Source of the DNA: Plasmodium malariae
Taxonomy: Eukaryota; Apicomplexa; Aconoidasida; Haemosporida; Plasmodiidae
Direction of reading: 5' to 3'
Assembly: GCF_900090045.1 (NCBI RefSeq)
Contig: NW_021638316.1
Coordinates: forward strand, 54,422 to 118,421
Length of the DNA stretch: 64,000 bases
Shown: positions 1-14,700 of the stretch, one piece after another
Layout of the letters: every line of letters begins with the position of its first letter
Numbering within the stretch: position 1 is the stretch's first letter
Program-made: the position numbers and the translations under genes
Notes under the pieces: generated by a model
What the model saw: only the letters and a program-made list of their open reading frames with translations
What the model was told of the DNA's origin: nothing
The model's database searches: none

Positions 1-2159
1 TCAGAAAAATTTTTTTTTTTATTTTTTGGGTGAATAATTTAACTTTTTTACGGTTTTAATGTTAAGCCTGCTCAAAATATTTAATTAACTTTTTCTTTGG
101 TAGCTACTAGTAAAGAATAATTGTGTTGACATGTATTTATCTTCATGTATACTATAAAAACACAAATAAATGTAAAGCTAATACTATTAAGTGATAAGAA
201 TAAATATGTGAAAGCGACTTTTTTTAATTGTACAAAAATTTTATTATCATAATTTCTTTTTTGTTTATGTAGTTTTTCTTATAAAAATTGTTTATATACC
301 TTTTACACAATAATATATTTGTAATGTTTTTCTTTGTGTTTAACTATAGTAGTGTTCTTAATACCAATGGATCGAATATTGCTGCTATATATAATATATT
401 AATTTGCATTATTATTATTAATAAATATTCACATACAACTGAAAAGTATAGGATAAGGTAATTTTAATATAAGTTTATTTCAAAAATATGATATAAATAA
501 TTGCCTATAAATTCTAAAATAAATAAAAAATGAAATATGATTACTTTTTGAATATTTAAAGTGTACAGCGATATATACTAATTAATATAAAGATAATAAT
601 ATGATGTGTCTATTAATAGTCATAGAATTATAACTAAAAATTTATCTATTTTAGTATTTTTATATATGTAGATATTAAATAATATCACCTAATTAAATTT
701 ATTATTTTTCTATTTTTATATCTAATTTCGTTTCTATTTCCTAGTAATCTAATTAAATAAAAATACAATTTTATTCATCTTCTTCACTAAAAAAAAAACA
801 TTATCATAATATAATTAACTTACATACATATGTATTTTATGTACATAGAAGAAAATATTTTAGTAAAATACAGAAATATTTGATATTAACATATAAACAT
901 ATATATATATTCTATTAAAATTCTTATAGTCATTGTTTGCATTTTCTCCAATTTCTACGTATACCTTTACAAGTAATAATATATGTAGATGTTTTTTAAC
1001 TAAAGAATACTTTTTATAGTTTATTCAATAATAATAATTAAGAAATTTATTAGTATTACATTATTATATACATTTAGACATATAAAAAATCAAATTTAAT
1101 AAAAGAATATTATTTTCATATTTTTATATTGAGAAATTTATTTATTAAACTTATTTAATAACATCTTGTAAGAAAATAGAGTAACTTTTTCAGTATATAT
1201 TATTATAAATTATCTGACATAAATATGATATATATTTACAAACTACCTATAAAAATATTTTCTTTTCAACTTCATTTTAATTAAAAAATTATAAATTTTA
1301 ATTTGAAGAAATTATTAATAGTTAATGTAAAGTACATATATTTTTTTGCATCGCTAAAATAATATTAGCTCATTAATATATTTACATATATAAAAAATAC
1401 GTTATACATATAAAAGAATACGTGCCTGTATTATATAATAGCGGAAATTATTTATTTATTTTGTCTATATCTACAGTTAATTTTGCTTTTTACGGACATA
1501 ATCAAATTTTTAAAAATTATAATATTATGAAAAGATATAAAAAAAAATTTATATATATAATTTATTAATATATGACTATATATAATTCATCAAATCAATT
1601 TTTTAGTTATATAAAAAATAAAAATATATATGGAGATTATCTATTAATTGTTAATAATATACATGTACATATGTGTAATACCTTTATTCAAATATTGAAT
1701 AAACACCTCAAATTAGTACAATAATATAATAATTAATGTTTGTAACTGTTCATTCAGTTGTAGAAATATAAAAAAATATATATGTTTGTACACGACTGTA
1801 AATATTTAAAATTTAATAAAAATATACTTTAATCATATGTTCATAACTTCAAATCTATATCATAAGAAGTAAAATAAATATATACTAAAAAGCTATTTAT
1901 AACAATTATGTTATGTTAAATACATCCCATGCGCTTATTTTACAGAATAAATATTAGCTCTCTCTGAGGTTATAGAAATATAAATATATAAAAGAAACGA
2001 CATATATTTACTTTTTTTTATGTAAAAAACAAGATAAATTTATTGCTGATATAAAGGTTATGATAATTTTTCTTAATAATACGAAAAAATAATGGTTTTA
2101 AATTAGAACAAGACAAAAAAGGAAAAACGACAATTTTTAGATAAAACAGAAATTAAGAT
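1..2159. other. AT-rich intergenic DNA, no gene
   Basis: I see only A/T-rich sequence with dense stop codons on both strands and short homopolymer runs. There is no telomere-type repeat and no open frame with plausible codon use. If the chromosome end lies to the left, as gene orientation suggests, it is beyond this window. Confidence 0.7.
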
Positions 2160-2524
2160 GATTCCACAGAATTATATTGATTGCGCTGTTATATATTTAC
2201 TTTAATCCCCATGTATAGTATATATATTTATTTTTAGCGACAATCTATTTGAATACATATATATAGACACGAACTCAAAAATGTTAGTCAATCTCAGGCA
2301 ATATTTTAAGGTGAAAATTGAAAAATATAAGAAATTCAAATTTAAAAAAAAATAAGACCATTTGTTAGACAGCTGTACATAAAAAAGGCGACTTATTTGT
2401 ATATACATTTATAAAATACAAGTAATTATGGAGGAGATTAATAAAATTTAACTAAAGGTATTACAGATGTTAATTCATATTAAAGATTTCTTTATGGAAT
2501 GAAATATATTGCTTATTATTATTT
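2160..2524 (-). repeat. 3' flank shared with other fam-l/fam-m copies
   Basis: This stretch lies directly downstream of the fam-l gene. The block at 2450-2480 (AACTAAAGGTATTACAG, then TTCATATTAA) matches 8302-8336 downstream of the fam-m gene (AACTAAAAGTATTACAG, then TTCATATTAA). It probably holds the 3' UTR. A 68-codon open frame at 2202-2408 is judged chance. Confidence 0.5.
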
Positions 2525-3566
2525 TTATCTTTTCCTTAATTTAATTTTTTTATATTTTTTAACTTTTCTATGGTAATAAATAATCCATGATATAAATGTG
2601 ACACCTAGTATAATGAACGGTACGAAATAGAATATATATCCAAATAACTGTCCTAATATGCATTGTTTACTGATCTTAACACTAGTTCCTGTTGCTTCTT
2701 CGCACAACTTACATAGAGTAGAAGATGTATCCTTTGTTGTACCATAGTGCTGCCAAAACCCTGATGTATTATCTCTCAACCATTCTAATACTTTTGATAA
2801 CCATCCATCCTTATCATTAGTCAACTCTTTTAAATGAGACCCTAGTCCTAAAAAACTTCCTTCCCATGAAACTTTAGTGTTAAAACCTAATGAGAAATCT
2901 ACTATAAATACTGTAAATAAACTCAAGAATAATAATACAGGTATAGCTAGTCGTAAACCATATTTTTTACTGATTATTTTTTTGTACGTTTTATTAGTAA
3001 TTGTCCTATTTTTTTTAAGAAAATTCTGGTAATCAAGTTCTTTGAAAATTTTTTTTTCCATATGGGAATATTTTTTTGTTTCGAATATACAAGATTTATT
3101 TTTCATATCTTTTTTATCGACACCCATATTCCTTGAAAAACATCTACTTGATAATTCCTTCTTTCCTGTCTCCCACTTTTCATTATTAGATATATCTTTT
3201 TTTTTATTTAATTTATTATATGGTACATCTTCGTTTAACCCCGTAATAATTGAATTCTTATCATGTTTATATTTTGTTAGTAATCGATAATTTCTTTTAT
3301 CTATTTTTCTATGAAACATGCAGTTCACGTCCATAGGGTTGTTAAACATTATCTAAAAAAAAAAGTTCAATATTTATTATTTAAACAAATAAAAAATATT
3401 ATACTAAATAATAGTATAAATAAAAATTAAACACAAAAAATATAAATAATAAAAATATCCTTAAATAATAGTATCATACCATATCACTGTTATGATGACA
3501 TATCCAAGTTAAAAGAACAAAGACGCAAATTTTAAAAAATATGATTGACTTAAGGTTTTGTTCCAT
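2525..3566 (-). CDS. fam-l: fam-l exported protein, two exons, intact
   Basis: I read exon 1 as 3566-3480 (29 codons, beginning MEQNLKSIIFFK, a hydrophobic signal segment), the intron as 3479-3353 (127 nt, GTATGA...TTTAG, phase 0) and exon 2 as 3352-2525, giving about 304 residues. An R-L-L-T core at residue 52 follows the signal peptide. It resembles a PEXEL export motif but lacks the usual acidic or Gln fifth residue. Two hydrophobic segments (about 164-186 and 267-289) flank a variable stretch with several Cys. The tail is basic (YYHRKVKKYKKIK), as is typical of fam-l. The family is described from P. malariae, is predicted to be exported to the red cell, and has a reported predicted RH5-like fold; its function is unproven. 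The open frame visible without splicing starts at an internal Met at 3349, and the spliced start is preferred because the same exon 1 recurs in all five copies. Confidence 0.92.
3353..3479 (-). other. fam-l intron with conserved 5' segment
   Basis: The intron is 127 nt and starts GTATGATACTATTATTTAAG. Almost the same 20 nt start the introns of the other four fam-l/fam-m copies. The acceptor is a T-rich run ending in AG at 3354-3353. Conservation of this non-coding stretch is as strong as that of exon 1. Confidence 0.85.
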
Positions 3567-4480
3567 GATATACATTTTTAGAATTGTAATATATATCGTG
3601 ATGACTAAATATACAGTAATATAGTATACTTCTAATTATAAATTATGCTACATTTATTTCTCTAATATTTTATATATATATTTTCATAAAAATCTAATAA
3701 AATATATATAACTACAATATATTTTAAAACGGACATAAAAAAATAAAACATAAAATATATATTAAAAAATTATTATCTTAATTATATATTCAAATAATTA
3801 ATTTTAATAAAAATAAACAAATTTGAATTTATTCAAGAATATTTTAATATATAATTTAATTATATAATATAAGAAATTAATTGAATTGTTGTTTTACTAA
3901 TCCTTAAAAAATATATTAAAAAAAATATAACTTTTCTCAATATTTTTAAATAATTAATTTATCTAGTATATAGAATATATAGAATATAAAATGTATAGAA
4001 TATAGATAAAATATTTTCGTATATATTGACATGATATTATCTAATTATGATGTTACTTTTCTATTAATAATTATAATATTATTTACATTATATTTTGTAA
4101 AAACGGTTTATTGTTGTTCAATATTATTAGTGGCTTTAATAATATAAAAATTGTAATGTTGTACGAAGAAAAAATATTTTATAAAACTTTCATTCATTAA
4201 AGGATTACATTTCAATTAAAATATCAAATTTATAACTTACAACCAAATGTATGAAAAAAATACATATTTTAATGCTGATTAAATTATATATTTTTATATA
4301 ATGATTTTTAAAAATTATGTTTTTTAATTAAGTATATTTTATATCAGAATTTGTAAATGAAATATTTTTTAATTCTTCTAATTAATTTTTTCTTTATTTT
4401 TTTTATTAATTAAATATATATATTCTGAAAAAATATTCATATTATATGATAGTAAAATACGAAAAAAAGTAGTGATTCTT
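3567..4480 (-). repeat. 5' flank repeat of fam-l/fam-m cassette (copy 1)
   Basis: This presumed promoter region shares ordered blocks with the other four copies. One is ATTAATAATT followed by a TATAATATTAT-type block near 4061, about 495 nt before the start codon. Another is a TTAATTAAATATATATATT block near 4401, about 835 nt before it. A TATAGAATA-type tandem motif (3966-4005) lies between. No coding frame is present. Confidence 0.65.
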
Positions 4481-7400
4481 TCATTAAATGCAATTTTATC
4501 ATAATAGTTTTGTTTCACTAACTTGTTTTCGTTTATTGTTTCTTTAATAAAAAAATTTATATTTTTTCTTATTCATTTATTATATTATAAATATTTATGT
4601 AATTTATAAAGAATTCAAATGAATTAGCAATTACTAAAGTAGGATAATAATATAGTAAATTTATATAACTATTCATCTACACTCTTAGAATTGTAATTTT
4701 GAGTATCTATAATATTCAAAATACATACATTCTGTAAATCAAAATAATACTATCGTACTTTAACTATTTAATAAAAAGAACCTGAAACCTAATACCTAAT
4801 ATATAACGATATTTTTTATTTCTTATAATATATTAACTTAATTTTTAATGATATTATGCACTTTATTTAATAAAATATTAAAACTAATATGTGTTTCAGT
4901 ATTTCAAAAAAATAAGTTGATAAACAGAAAAATAAAAAATAAAAAACTACTCCAAAAAAAAAGAAATTATTTTAAAAAATGATATTTTAGATTAATTAAT
5001 TAGAAAAATAAAAATAAAAAAAAAAACTAAAGGCTACGTATACATGAAAATAAAACAATTAATTTTTAAATATATATATTTTTAGTACTATTTTTTTTAA
5101 TATATAATTACCAAAATATTTCCAAGAAAAAATTATTTGGCAAAAATATATGTTCACGTATTTTATTAAGCTACTTTTTTATGAATAACACATTATGATT
5201 ACTTTTATTTTTAAATATATTCTTATTCTATTCATTCTATTAATATTCCACTAGATTACTTATGCTAATGTAGAAGCTTGCTGTCACATTTCTTACTTCA
5301 TTTATATTATAAATATTTAATTATAACTTAATGAATAACAAATAAAATTAAAGAAAAGTAAAAACGACTTATAAATAAATATTTTTGGATTGTACAAAAT
5401 TATTTTATTATTACATTTTTATTTTTAAATATATAGTTATAATGTACAAAATAGTTTTTACATCTTATAATAAAGAGCTATTTTTTTTTTTTTTTTTATG
5501 TTAATCTATTCAACCTATAGGAATATTTCTCCATTAATTTCACTCTACAGTTGTTTCCACAGGGCATGTTCATATATAATTATTAATACACAATTAAAAA
5601 ATATTGAATGACATATTTTAAAAGGAAAATATTCTGAAAATTTTTTTTAAATTAGAAAAGTTAAAATAGAAAAAAGATGTTTATTGAAATATTTAAAATT
5701 TTTTAACATTGTGAATATCTATGGATTAATGTTGACAAATATGTATCTAATAGTACAACGTATTCTAATTATGTAGAGAATTGGAACATATTATTTCATA
5801 ATTTATTTTTCTAATACATAAAATGTATTTTATAAAATATGGCAACTACTTTTCTTTTTTACATTCCTTTTTTTTCTACATGTTAGAAATTTACCCAAAT
5901 AGAATTAATATTTCATTCGATAAAAAAATATATAAAATATAAGAAATTAAATGTATACATATATATATTTTTTAATAATTTTTTTTTATCACTAAGTTTT
6001 CTTATATCACTTTCTATTGCATGCTATTATATATTACAGTATAATTCAATTATTGCATCATAATAACTGTAGCATTTTTATTTTGTAATTAAATGTATAT
6101 TTTTATTTGCATGAATTATAAAGATAAATAATAGCAAGAAAATCATTATTATTATGCTAACTCTTAACATTATAACAACATAACTCTATTGATTTAATAA
6201 TCTTAAATTTTCACCATGTTTTTACAAAATGGAATTTATATGAAAAAATTTTTTAATTTTATTTTTATTATTTTACAAGAATATTATATAATGTCTTAAT
6301 TGTATGCATTTTTTTATTATATTATTCTCTTTCTTTATACATAAATTGGCTATATAGATTATACGATTTTTTCTGAACAGGCGATAACATGTTTGAGATT
6401 ATAAAATTAAATGAGAAATACTTTAAAAATATATATATTGAGAGAGTAGAATATAACATAACAAGCTTTTACTATTAACAAAAACGTGAAACAGATATAA
6501 AAATGCATATTAATTTAAGTTAAAAAAGTTCATGTTCAATTTAAATTTGTACTATATATATATATATATAACTATAAACTGATTTTTAAACTTCTTTATT
6601 TTACGTACTACAGATCCCACAAATGCATCATTTTCCATCATTTATACAAAAAAAACTCATTAATTGCCATCAACTTAAATTACAAATAAAGTTGTTATAT
6701 TAATATTTATTGCTAGAGAAATCATACAAGGTGTTATCGTGCTTATACAATTTTATTCAAATGGAATAAAAGAACGCTAATTATGAAGATTAAATATTAA
6801 GTTATGATTTTATAAAATATTCTGAAAAAGTAAAGTGTATAATTTTAAAAATATTTAAAATAAAACATCGATATATAAATCTAAACATAAAATTATATAT
6901 TAAAAATGGTAAAATAATTATTAAATCATGAAGCCAAAACTATTCTAATTTATAATGTCCAAATACGATGGAAATATTTTATTCTAAGTGATCTAACATT
7001 CATTTTAAAATATGGAACCATGAATTAAAATAAAATTAACAAAAAGTATTTTAATTATTAAAAAGATTTAAAATACAAATTTGTCATTCGATGATAGAAA
7101 TCTCTAATATTTCTCCATAATAAAAAAAAATAAATAAATCATAATGAAATTGCTTAATCAGTGCAATTGAAGAAAATTCATTTTCCATATATCCTCTTTT
7201 GTTAAAAACAAAATCATTATCTCATAAAACAAAAAAATACTTGTGTAATTTTATTTATTGAATATTTTTTGATTTATTGTTTATAAAAATATTTCTTAGA
7301 TATATTAAATGATAATCATGGATAATTTAAAATTTATAGCAATAACTTAAATAAAACGAATTTAAATCACATGAAGGAGATGTTGTGAGAAGGATAAATA

Positions 7401-7859
7401 TATAATATTTAAAATAATAAAAAAAATTAAACAAAAAACTATGAATGTCTGAATTAATATAATTCTTTATTTTAATCTTATTATTATTTAAAAAAATGAA
7501 TAAAATATAAATCTTTTTCATATAGAAACTTTCATTATGATATATATCTAAGGAATTTGCACAAAACCCAATTAATTGTAAGATTAAGCACGCTAATAAA
7601 ATGATAAATGATTTAACTTTTCATATAACTATTTATAGTTGGTAATTTATTAAGCACTTATAAATAATCCATAATTATAAAGGAATATTTACTTATTATA
7701 AATTTATAAATTAACATTTTTACAACAAAAAAAAAACTTGAATCTTCTTCAAAAGATTTTTATAATAAGTATGTTCTACATTATATATCCCATAAAACCT
7801 ATTTTATAAATAAGTATTAAGTCTTATATTTTAGTAAAAAATATACCTATATCAATATA
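4481..7859. other. AT-rich intergenic DNA, no gene
   Basis: No gene is supportable. There are homopolymer tracts, including a long T run near 5482-5500 and a (TA)n stretch near 6552-6570. The 64-codon frame at 7327-7521 (minus) is low-complexity Ile/Phe/Tyr and is not believed. Confidence 0.7.
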
Positions 7860-8367
7860 CAAATATATATTCAACTCCTTTCAAAGGATAGAGAACAAAA
7901 CTTATATATTTCTAATTTTAAATAAATAATACACTTTCGAAAAAACATAAGCAAATGATAATATTAAACTAGAACAAAATATAAAATAAAAAGCAAAACG
8001 TTTTTCCACGAATATAAATTATCTTAATTTTAAAAAATTATACCAATTGTTCTTTTATATATTAATTTTAACGCTCAAACATATATACTTCATAGAAGTC
8101 AATTTTAATACATAAATATATATAATGGCTAAATATATTGAAGCTAGAATAATAATTTAAATTACAAATACCCAAATATTAAGACATTGTAATTCACAAA
8201 AAAAAAAAAACTATTTTTTTACTGTTGAACCTCAAAGACATAACATATATGAGGTTGAATTTATAAAATCCTAGAAATTATTTTATGTGTTTTAAGTATA
8301 TAACTAAAAGTATTACAGTTTTTGCTTCATATTAAATACTCCTTTACGGAAAGATATAAATATCCTA
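7860..8367 (-). repeat. 3' flank of fam-m gene, shared with other copies
   Basis: The block TATATTAATTTTAACG followed by CAAACATATATAC (about 8056-8090) recurs downstream of the 23.4-kb copy (about 23130-23162) with few changes. AAGTATATAACTA occurs at 8294-8306 and again at 23375-23387. The shared order shows that the duplicated unit runs past the stop codon. Confidence 0.6.
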
Positions 8368-9268
8368 TTATTCATTTTTCTCCATTATTAACTTAATTTT
8401 TTTATATTTTTCATTATTACTTAAGATCTTATAAAACGCTATTATAATCATAACAGATAAAATAACCATAAGTACGATAAAAAGTATTATATAAATGTAT
8501 GGTTTCTTCTCCACATCTAGCCATTCAGTAATGTTTTTCAAAAAATTCAATGAATGTTCAACATTAATCTTATCCCATGCATTTATCAAAGGTTTAAATA
8601 CTGTTAATGCCGGTATAATTATTCCTAACAAGAAAAAAAGAAAAAATAGAGAAAATCCAAATCTGTAATTTCTAAATTGTAATTTTTTTAAGGACATATC
8701 ACAAATTCTCCTGTTTTTTTCGAAAAAATCATCATAATCTTTTTTTTTGATCCATTTTTTTTCAAAATGGAAATGTTTTCCATCAAACATTGCATTATTA
8801 TAATCTATTATTTCTGTATAGTATTGTGCCCTATTTAATAAACGTTCATTTGACTTTTTCCTTTTAACCGTGGTCCTTTTTTCGTTACAATATATATTGT
8901 TTTTTTCATTTACTCTATTATTCATTAATACTTCTTTTAAATATATATTATTTGTATCTTTATTTTGTTTATGTTTTGCTAATGATCGATAATTTTTTGT
9001 AACTAAGTGTCTACCACGATGGAAATTCTCATTCATAGATTTACTAAATATACTCTAAATAAAAAAAGTAAATATATATTATTAAATAAAAATATAATAT
9101 AATGACAAAAGAATTTCATTAAAAAAAGTAAAACAATACAAATATAAATATTATAGATATACTTAAATAATATAATCACACCAGATCATTGCTAACAAGG
9201 CTTATCCAAATTAAAAGGAGAAAAGTAATAATTTTAATAATAAAAAGTAATATTATTTTTTGTTCCAT
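8368..9268 (-). CDS. fam-m: fam-m exported protein, two exons, intact
   Basis: Exon 1 is 9268-9182 (29 codons, signal segment with MEQKIILLFIIK), the intron is 9181-9055 (127 nt, starting GTGTGATTATATTATTTAAG) and exon 2 is 9054-8368, giving about 257 residues. An R-S-L-A core sits at residue 52, the same position as in the fam-l copies. Features typical of fam-m follow: QYYTEIIDY, the GKHFHFEKKW block with Trp at residue 130, FFEKNRRI, and two membrane segments (about 161-182 and 214-238). It ends in a basic tail. fam-l and fam-m are reported to occur as same-strand doublets, and this gene with the fam-l gene at 2525-3566 fits that arrangement, although the spacing of almost 5 kb is wide. 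By family it is exported to the host cell; its function is unknown. Confidence 0.92.
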
Positions 9269-10140
9269 GTTATAAACTATTAATATTATCATATATACAA
9301 GGAAAAATTTTATACTAATAAATTTCTAATGATAAAAGATACTATATTTATTTAATATAATATTTTTATTATTACTTACTAAATACAAATAAAATGTATA
9401 GAAGTATTTTGTATTTTACCAGTTATACAATGTAAAATTATTTTCATTAAAATAATATAATTTTAACCGCCTCATAATTATTTATAATATATAATATATT
9501 TTCATAAGATAGTTCTATAATTAAATGATTCTTTTATTAATAATTTTCAAAATAAATTAAAAAACAAATAAGTCATTTCCATTTATATATATATGTTGAG
9601 CATATCTACTATCCAGAATATAGAGAAAATATATATTATATATTTCCCTGTATATTAATATAATAATTATTGATATTAATAATTCTATCCTATTAATAAT
9701 TTTAGTTTTATAAATATTATATTCTTGAAAAACTAATTATATTTAGTAAAATATTAATTATTATAATATAATAACGTTAATAACAAAAAAATACATATTA
9801 TATTATGTTAATTATAACAAATACCCTAATTCGTCTTTAAATATATACTATATTTTATTGAATGTAATTATATGAAGAAGGAAAATTTGAATGGAATAAC
9901 ATAATATACAAATAAAAGCGCAATCTAAGAGCAAATAAAAACTAAATTTTTATTTTCGTAGCGTAATATTTCAGAATTGTATATTTTAAGTTATATTTAT
10001 CCTATTATTTCTAAATTATAAATCCAAAAATTTATCTACTCAAATTTTTAATTTTCTTTTTAATTAATTATATATATTTAGAGTTAATATTATTATATTA
10101 AGGAAACAGAAAAAAAGTTTAAAAGTCATAATGTCACAGA
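9269..10140 (-). repeat. 5' flank repeat of fam-l/fam-m cassette (copy 2)
   Basis: It carries the same two blocks at the same relative distances as the other copies. TATTAATAATTTTAG is near 9691 (about 423 nt from the start codon). TTAATTAATTATATATATTTAG is near 10060 (about 793 nt), followed by an A-rich GGAAACAGAAAAAAAG stretch. It is the likely promoter and 5' UTR region. Confidence 0.65.
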
Positions 10141-11363
10141 AATATTATATAAAATTTTATATATTTATAAATATATCAAATGAAATAAATTCATATATAA
10201 TATAAAGTATACAATGTGTACATAAAAAATTAGAAAGAATATCAAAATAATCTACTATAATACATAATTAGGTAATTTTTCTGTTTATAATTTCAGAAAA
10301 AATATATTACTTTTTATTTATTCTTTTAAAAATAGTGTATTGGGAATAAGTTTCAGAGATGCAGCATAATAAATCAACATAGATATATTAATAAATAATA
10401 TTATATTAAAAACACTTTTAATAAAAAAAATAAATTATTCCCAAATATTTCTCTTTTTATAATTTTTATATCTAATAAACTGATAATTATAAAAATAATA
10501 TGGGTAAAGTTAATATAATCATCAAATAGATAGCATCATATTATTACTCATAAATAGTTATGTTTTCCATCCTAACAATTAAAAAAAAGAAAAAAATTCC
10601 TAAATTTAAGATACATTTTTAAATTACAAATAAAAACAAAAATCCATACGAAAATTAACATTATTACTTTTTCTTTGTTTTAACAAATATATCAGTGACA
10701 ATATTTATAAAGACTCATATTTAATTTCTTTTTGGTTCTACACAATTGTTCATCTCACTTTTTTATGTTCAATTAATATTTTTATATAATATGTATCACA
10801 AATTATTTTAAATATTCACAATAATATACTCATATTTTATAAAATAAATTATGTAATACAATTTCATTTTATAGGAAAGGCGTTCTAATAATATATTTAT
10901 AAATAAATCTTTACAATTTTAGCAACATTCATTTTTTCTTAACTTTTATTTAAAAATACAAATCCATGTTCGTTTATATTATTTATATTTTTTCATATAT
11001 TAGTAAATCATATATAAATATCTTCATTTCCTTTATAATATTTAATTGTCTCCTCATACAATATATTCACAATATGTGAATTATGTTATTATATATATAT
11101 ACATATATATATGAATTTTACATGTTTTTAATATTGTTTATTTTATATATAATAAAAAATATTATTAATGCTTAATACATATTAATAAAATAAATATTAA
11201 ATAATATTATATTTCCAAAAATTATTTTCATAGTCATAAGCTATATTGAAATATCCCGACAAAAAGTAAAACATTTAATTAAATGTTCAAATTTTATGCA
11301 ATGTAGAATATCTCTTATATGCTTATAAGCTCAATTTATTTGTGTATGTCTATATATTTAGCT
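10141..11363. other. AT-rich intergenic DNA, no gene
   Basis: No open frame with believable composition occurs on either strand. (TA)n microsatellite sequence lies near 11091-11112. Confidence 0.65.
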
Positions 11364-11760
11364 TTACAAAAAGGAAAAACTTTTTAAAATTTCCCCCTTT
11401 CTCATATTTTTAATAAAAAATATTTCCTTTACTATTTCTAAAAATTTCTCATTTTTCAGTAAATATACATAATCTTTACTTACGTACAGTAAAATAGGAT
11501 TAATTAAATAATGAACTATATATAGATGCATTATACAAAATAACAATAGTTTTTGTGTGAAATTTAAAATTATTAAATATAAATATTATAAACTTAAAAA
11601 CAATACATCCGCAGAAGTTGGCTATACTTAAAAGCTGACAATGAGGTATAGGAATATCCTGAATTTCAATGAACAACATTTTCTATAAAATTTTTACTCG
11701 AGAAGTTATAACCAGCAGAATCGCATTCGGATGTCACCTAATAAAAATTTATCTAAAAAT
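11364..11760 (-). pseudogene. possible coding relic, family unrecognised
   Basis: About 160 bases at 11600-11760 stand out because C and G are locally more frequent and because the minus strand reads as non-repetitive protein-like sequence (fragments SECDSAGYNFSSKNFIENVV and YSYTSLSAFKYSQLLRMY, separated by one stop). A 60-codon minus-strand frame at 11364-11546 (contains KNEKFLEIVKEIFFIKNMRK) lies just downstream and might be a later piece of the same gene. I cannot name the family, and chance is not excluded. Confidence 0.3.
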
Positions 11761-14700
11761 TTCCAGTAATTACCTTAACATTTATTGTATTATTTTATAT
11801 ATTTTTTTATTTTCCCAAACTACAAATTATTTCAATTAAAAACAATGATAAAGTTGTATAAATTCTTTGATAAATTATTATTATTAATTACAACATTAAT
11901 TGTATTATATTTACATATATATATTTTTTAATAATATTTTACTTTATCTGGAAAACGATGTTGTCTTCAATAAAAAAAAATATAAAATTTTTTAAATATT
12001 TAGATGAACGAAATAATCAATCAACTAGTCATTGTTCGGAAAATTTTCAGATACATATAAGCGTTAGAACGTACTATATAGCACATCGTACTACAAATAA
12101 TTCTAATTTATAACTTTTCAATTATAATAATCATTAGAAATATAAAATAAAAACCCTATATATTAAATGTATTGTATTTTAAAAAAAATACAAAAAAACG
12201 AAAATTACTGAATAAATGTATATAATAATAATGCAAAATTATAAGATACACCTGAGTATGATTCTAATATAATTACAAAATATACTTATATAAATACCTA
12301 CGTTTACTATTTTAGTGAGGAAAAAAAAAAACATTAAAATTATATAATAATACTTGTGTGGAAATTTTTTTTTATCACTAAGAAAAAAGACTTATGGTTT
12401 AAATATAATTTGTTATTAATTACTTAATAATATTAATGTTGTTACTTAAGCTTAACATAGTTAAGATAATTGATATTTATTAGGACAAATTAATCTATAT
12501 AATTTATGTAAGGACAACTAAATAAATATATATGTATAACACTATCATTAGGTACGATCAAAAAAAATAATTCTATGTATTGTCTAATAAAGTGTAATAA
12601 TAAAAATATGTTATACATTGAAGTAGAACTAATAAAAATATAATAATATGTATAGAATGTTAACTAAATAGACATTTATGTGATAAAATATTCAAACAAT
12701 TTTTGAATTATCAGAGCTAGAGTTATAAATTTTCGAATTAAACATATTATATAGAGAACGAAATTATGCAATCCAATAGGATTAAACAATATTAATTAAA
12801 TATAACAATAATATTACATATTTTACATTACTATAACATGTATAAATATAATTTATTTCATATTCAATATAATCAATAGAAAAACAAGATTATTTTATAG
12901 TATTTATCAACTCTATATTTATTTATATAACTAAAAGTATGTATATAAAATAATAATATATTTATAATCAAAAAACAATTTTCATTTAATGTTGAAGATA
13001 TTTTATTCTTTAAGTACACATTCCGTATTATATTGTATAGGTAATTATTAAATCATTTACGAAATAGTATAAACTACAAATTTAAATATGTAAGTTCATT
13101 ATTCTAATAATAAGTACTATAGTTCTTACTTTGGACATACATACATTTAAAATAAAAAAAAAAAAAATATGATTTTTTATTTAAACAACTATATTTTCTT
13201 AAACATAAATACATTTAATTATATATATTTTTTTTTTTTTTCGTTACTTTATATCCTTGCAGTATTTCTATTAATTTATAATATGTTAAAAATTTACATA
13301 TTGAACATATCAGTTTTAATATTATATGTTATATAATTAATAAATAAACAATATATTTATTTACTATTAAAAAACATTCAATAAATCACATGAATTATTA
13401 TTTATTTTGTATCACTTTTAAGTAAATGTAACTCTTAATTTGCAATGTCAATATATGTTTTTCTTAATATATTAAAACAAAAAATAAAAAGTATATGAAA
13501 AAAAAAAAAAAAAGAATTTCACACGTATACATAAGTTCTATATAAATAAAATAAAATGAATAAAATACTTTATGTGAATACAATATAAAACACTTTTTCT
13601 CCTTTTTTTTCTCTTGAATTTTAATTTTATCAAATATAATTCCTTCCACAAAATTGTTTTTAACTTATTTTTAAAAAATATTTCTTTTGATTTCATGGAT
13701 TTCATTTTCTGAGAATCTTCCTATTAAATTAAAAAATAAAAAATTATTTAGCAAAAATTAAATAAATATATTAAATAGAAAAAGAAACTTAAAATAATAA
13801 TATCATTTTATAATTAGAAAAACGAAAAAATAAAATAAATAATGTAAAAAAATAAGAGAAAAATATTAAAAGGAAAAATGTATGTTATAAAATCATATTA
13901 TTTTATTTATGTCATTTTACTTACTAAGTCCCATCATAAATGTGTTATTGAAATCTTCATAAAACAAAATATAATATGAATACGTGTTTTTTAATTTTAA
14001 TGTGCTTTTTATTGGTATATTATTAGTTTATTTGTCTATATATATGAATATACAACCGTTTTAAGGATTAAATGGACAATATTGTTAAATTCTTATACAG
14101 TCCAAATATTTGTTATATTCTTAAATAAATAAGTTAAAACTACGTATGAGTTATATAATTATATTTCGTAAACAATGTTTTTATAATTTATATCGACTTG
14201 TACCTAAAATTAATAATATATATAAGTTAAACATACGTAATATATTATAATTTTTTTAAGTAAATATATAGCCTTTCTTACCCATTAATAATATTTATCA
14301 AAAGTATTTTTGAAGAATATTACAAGATAATTAGTGTATAATCTCTGTAAAAAATTTTACTATTCATCATTTAACAATAGATTTAAATTAAATTGTTCTA
14401 ATTGTATTTCTCACATATATCTTAATGCAAATTTTACTCCTAGAATTTTATCCTCTTTTATAACCTTAATGAAATATTTTATCTATATACACTATTTATA
14501 TTTTTTTATTTCGAAATAAGTTGCATGTTATTGAATTATAGTTTTTTTACAACTTTATACTCTTAAAATTAAATAAATTCCATTTTATTAATTTTAATTT
14601 ATTAATATGTTTTAATAACTATTTTAAATAAAGCTCTTTATAATTTTTTTTTTAATTATATATATTTTTTTGTTTTTCAGTATATACTACAAAAATATAC

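Noticed and set aside
3042..3290. 82-codon plus-strand frame
   Set aside because: It is the antisense shadow of fam-l exon 2.
13464..13960. Possible minus-strand spliced Lys-rich gene with a GTAAGT donor
   Set aside because: The readable parts contain stops and low-complexity sequence, and no family resemblance was found.
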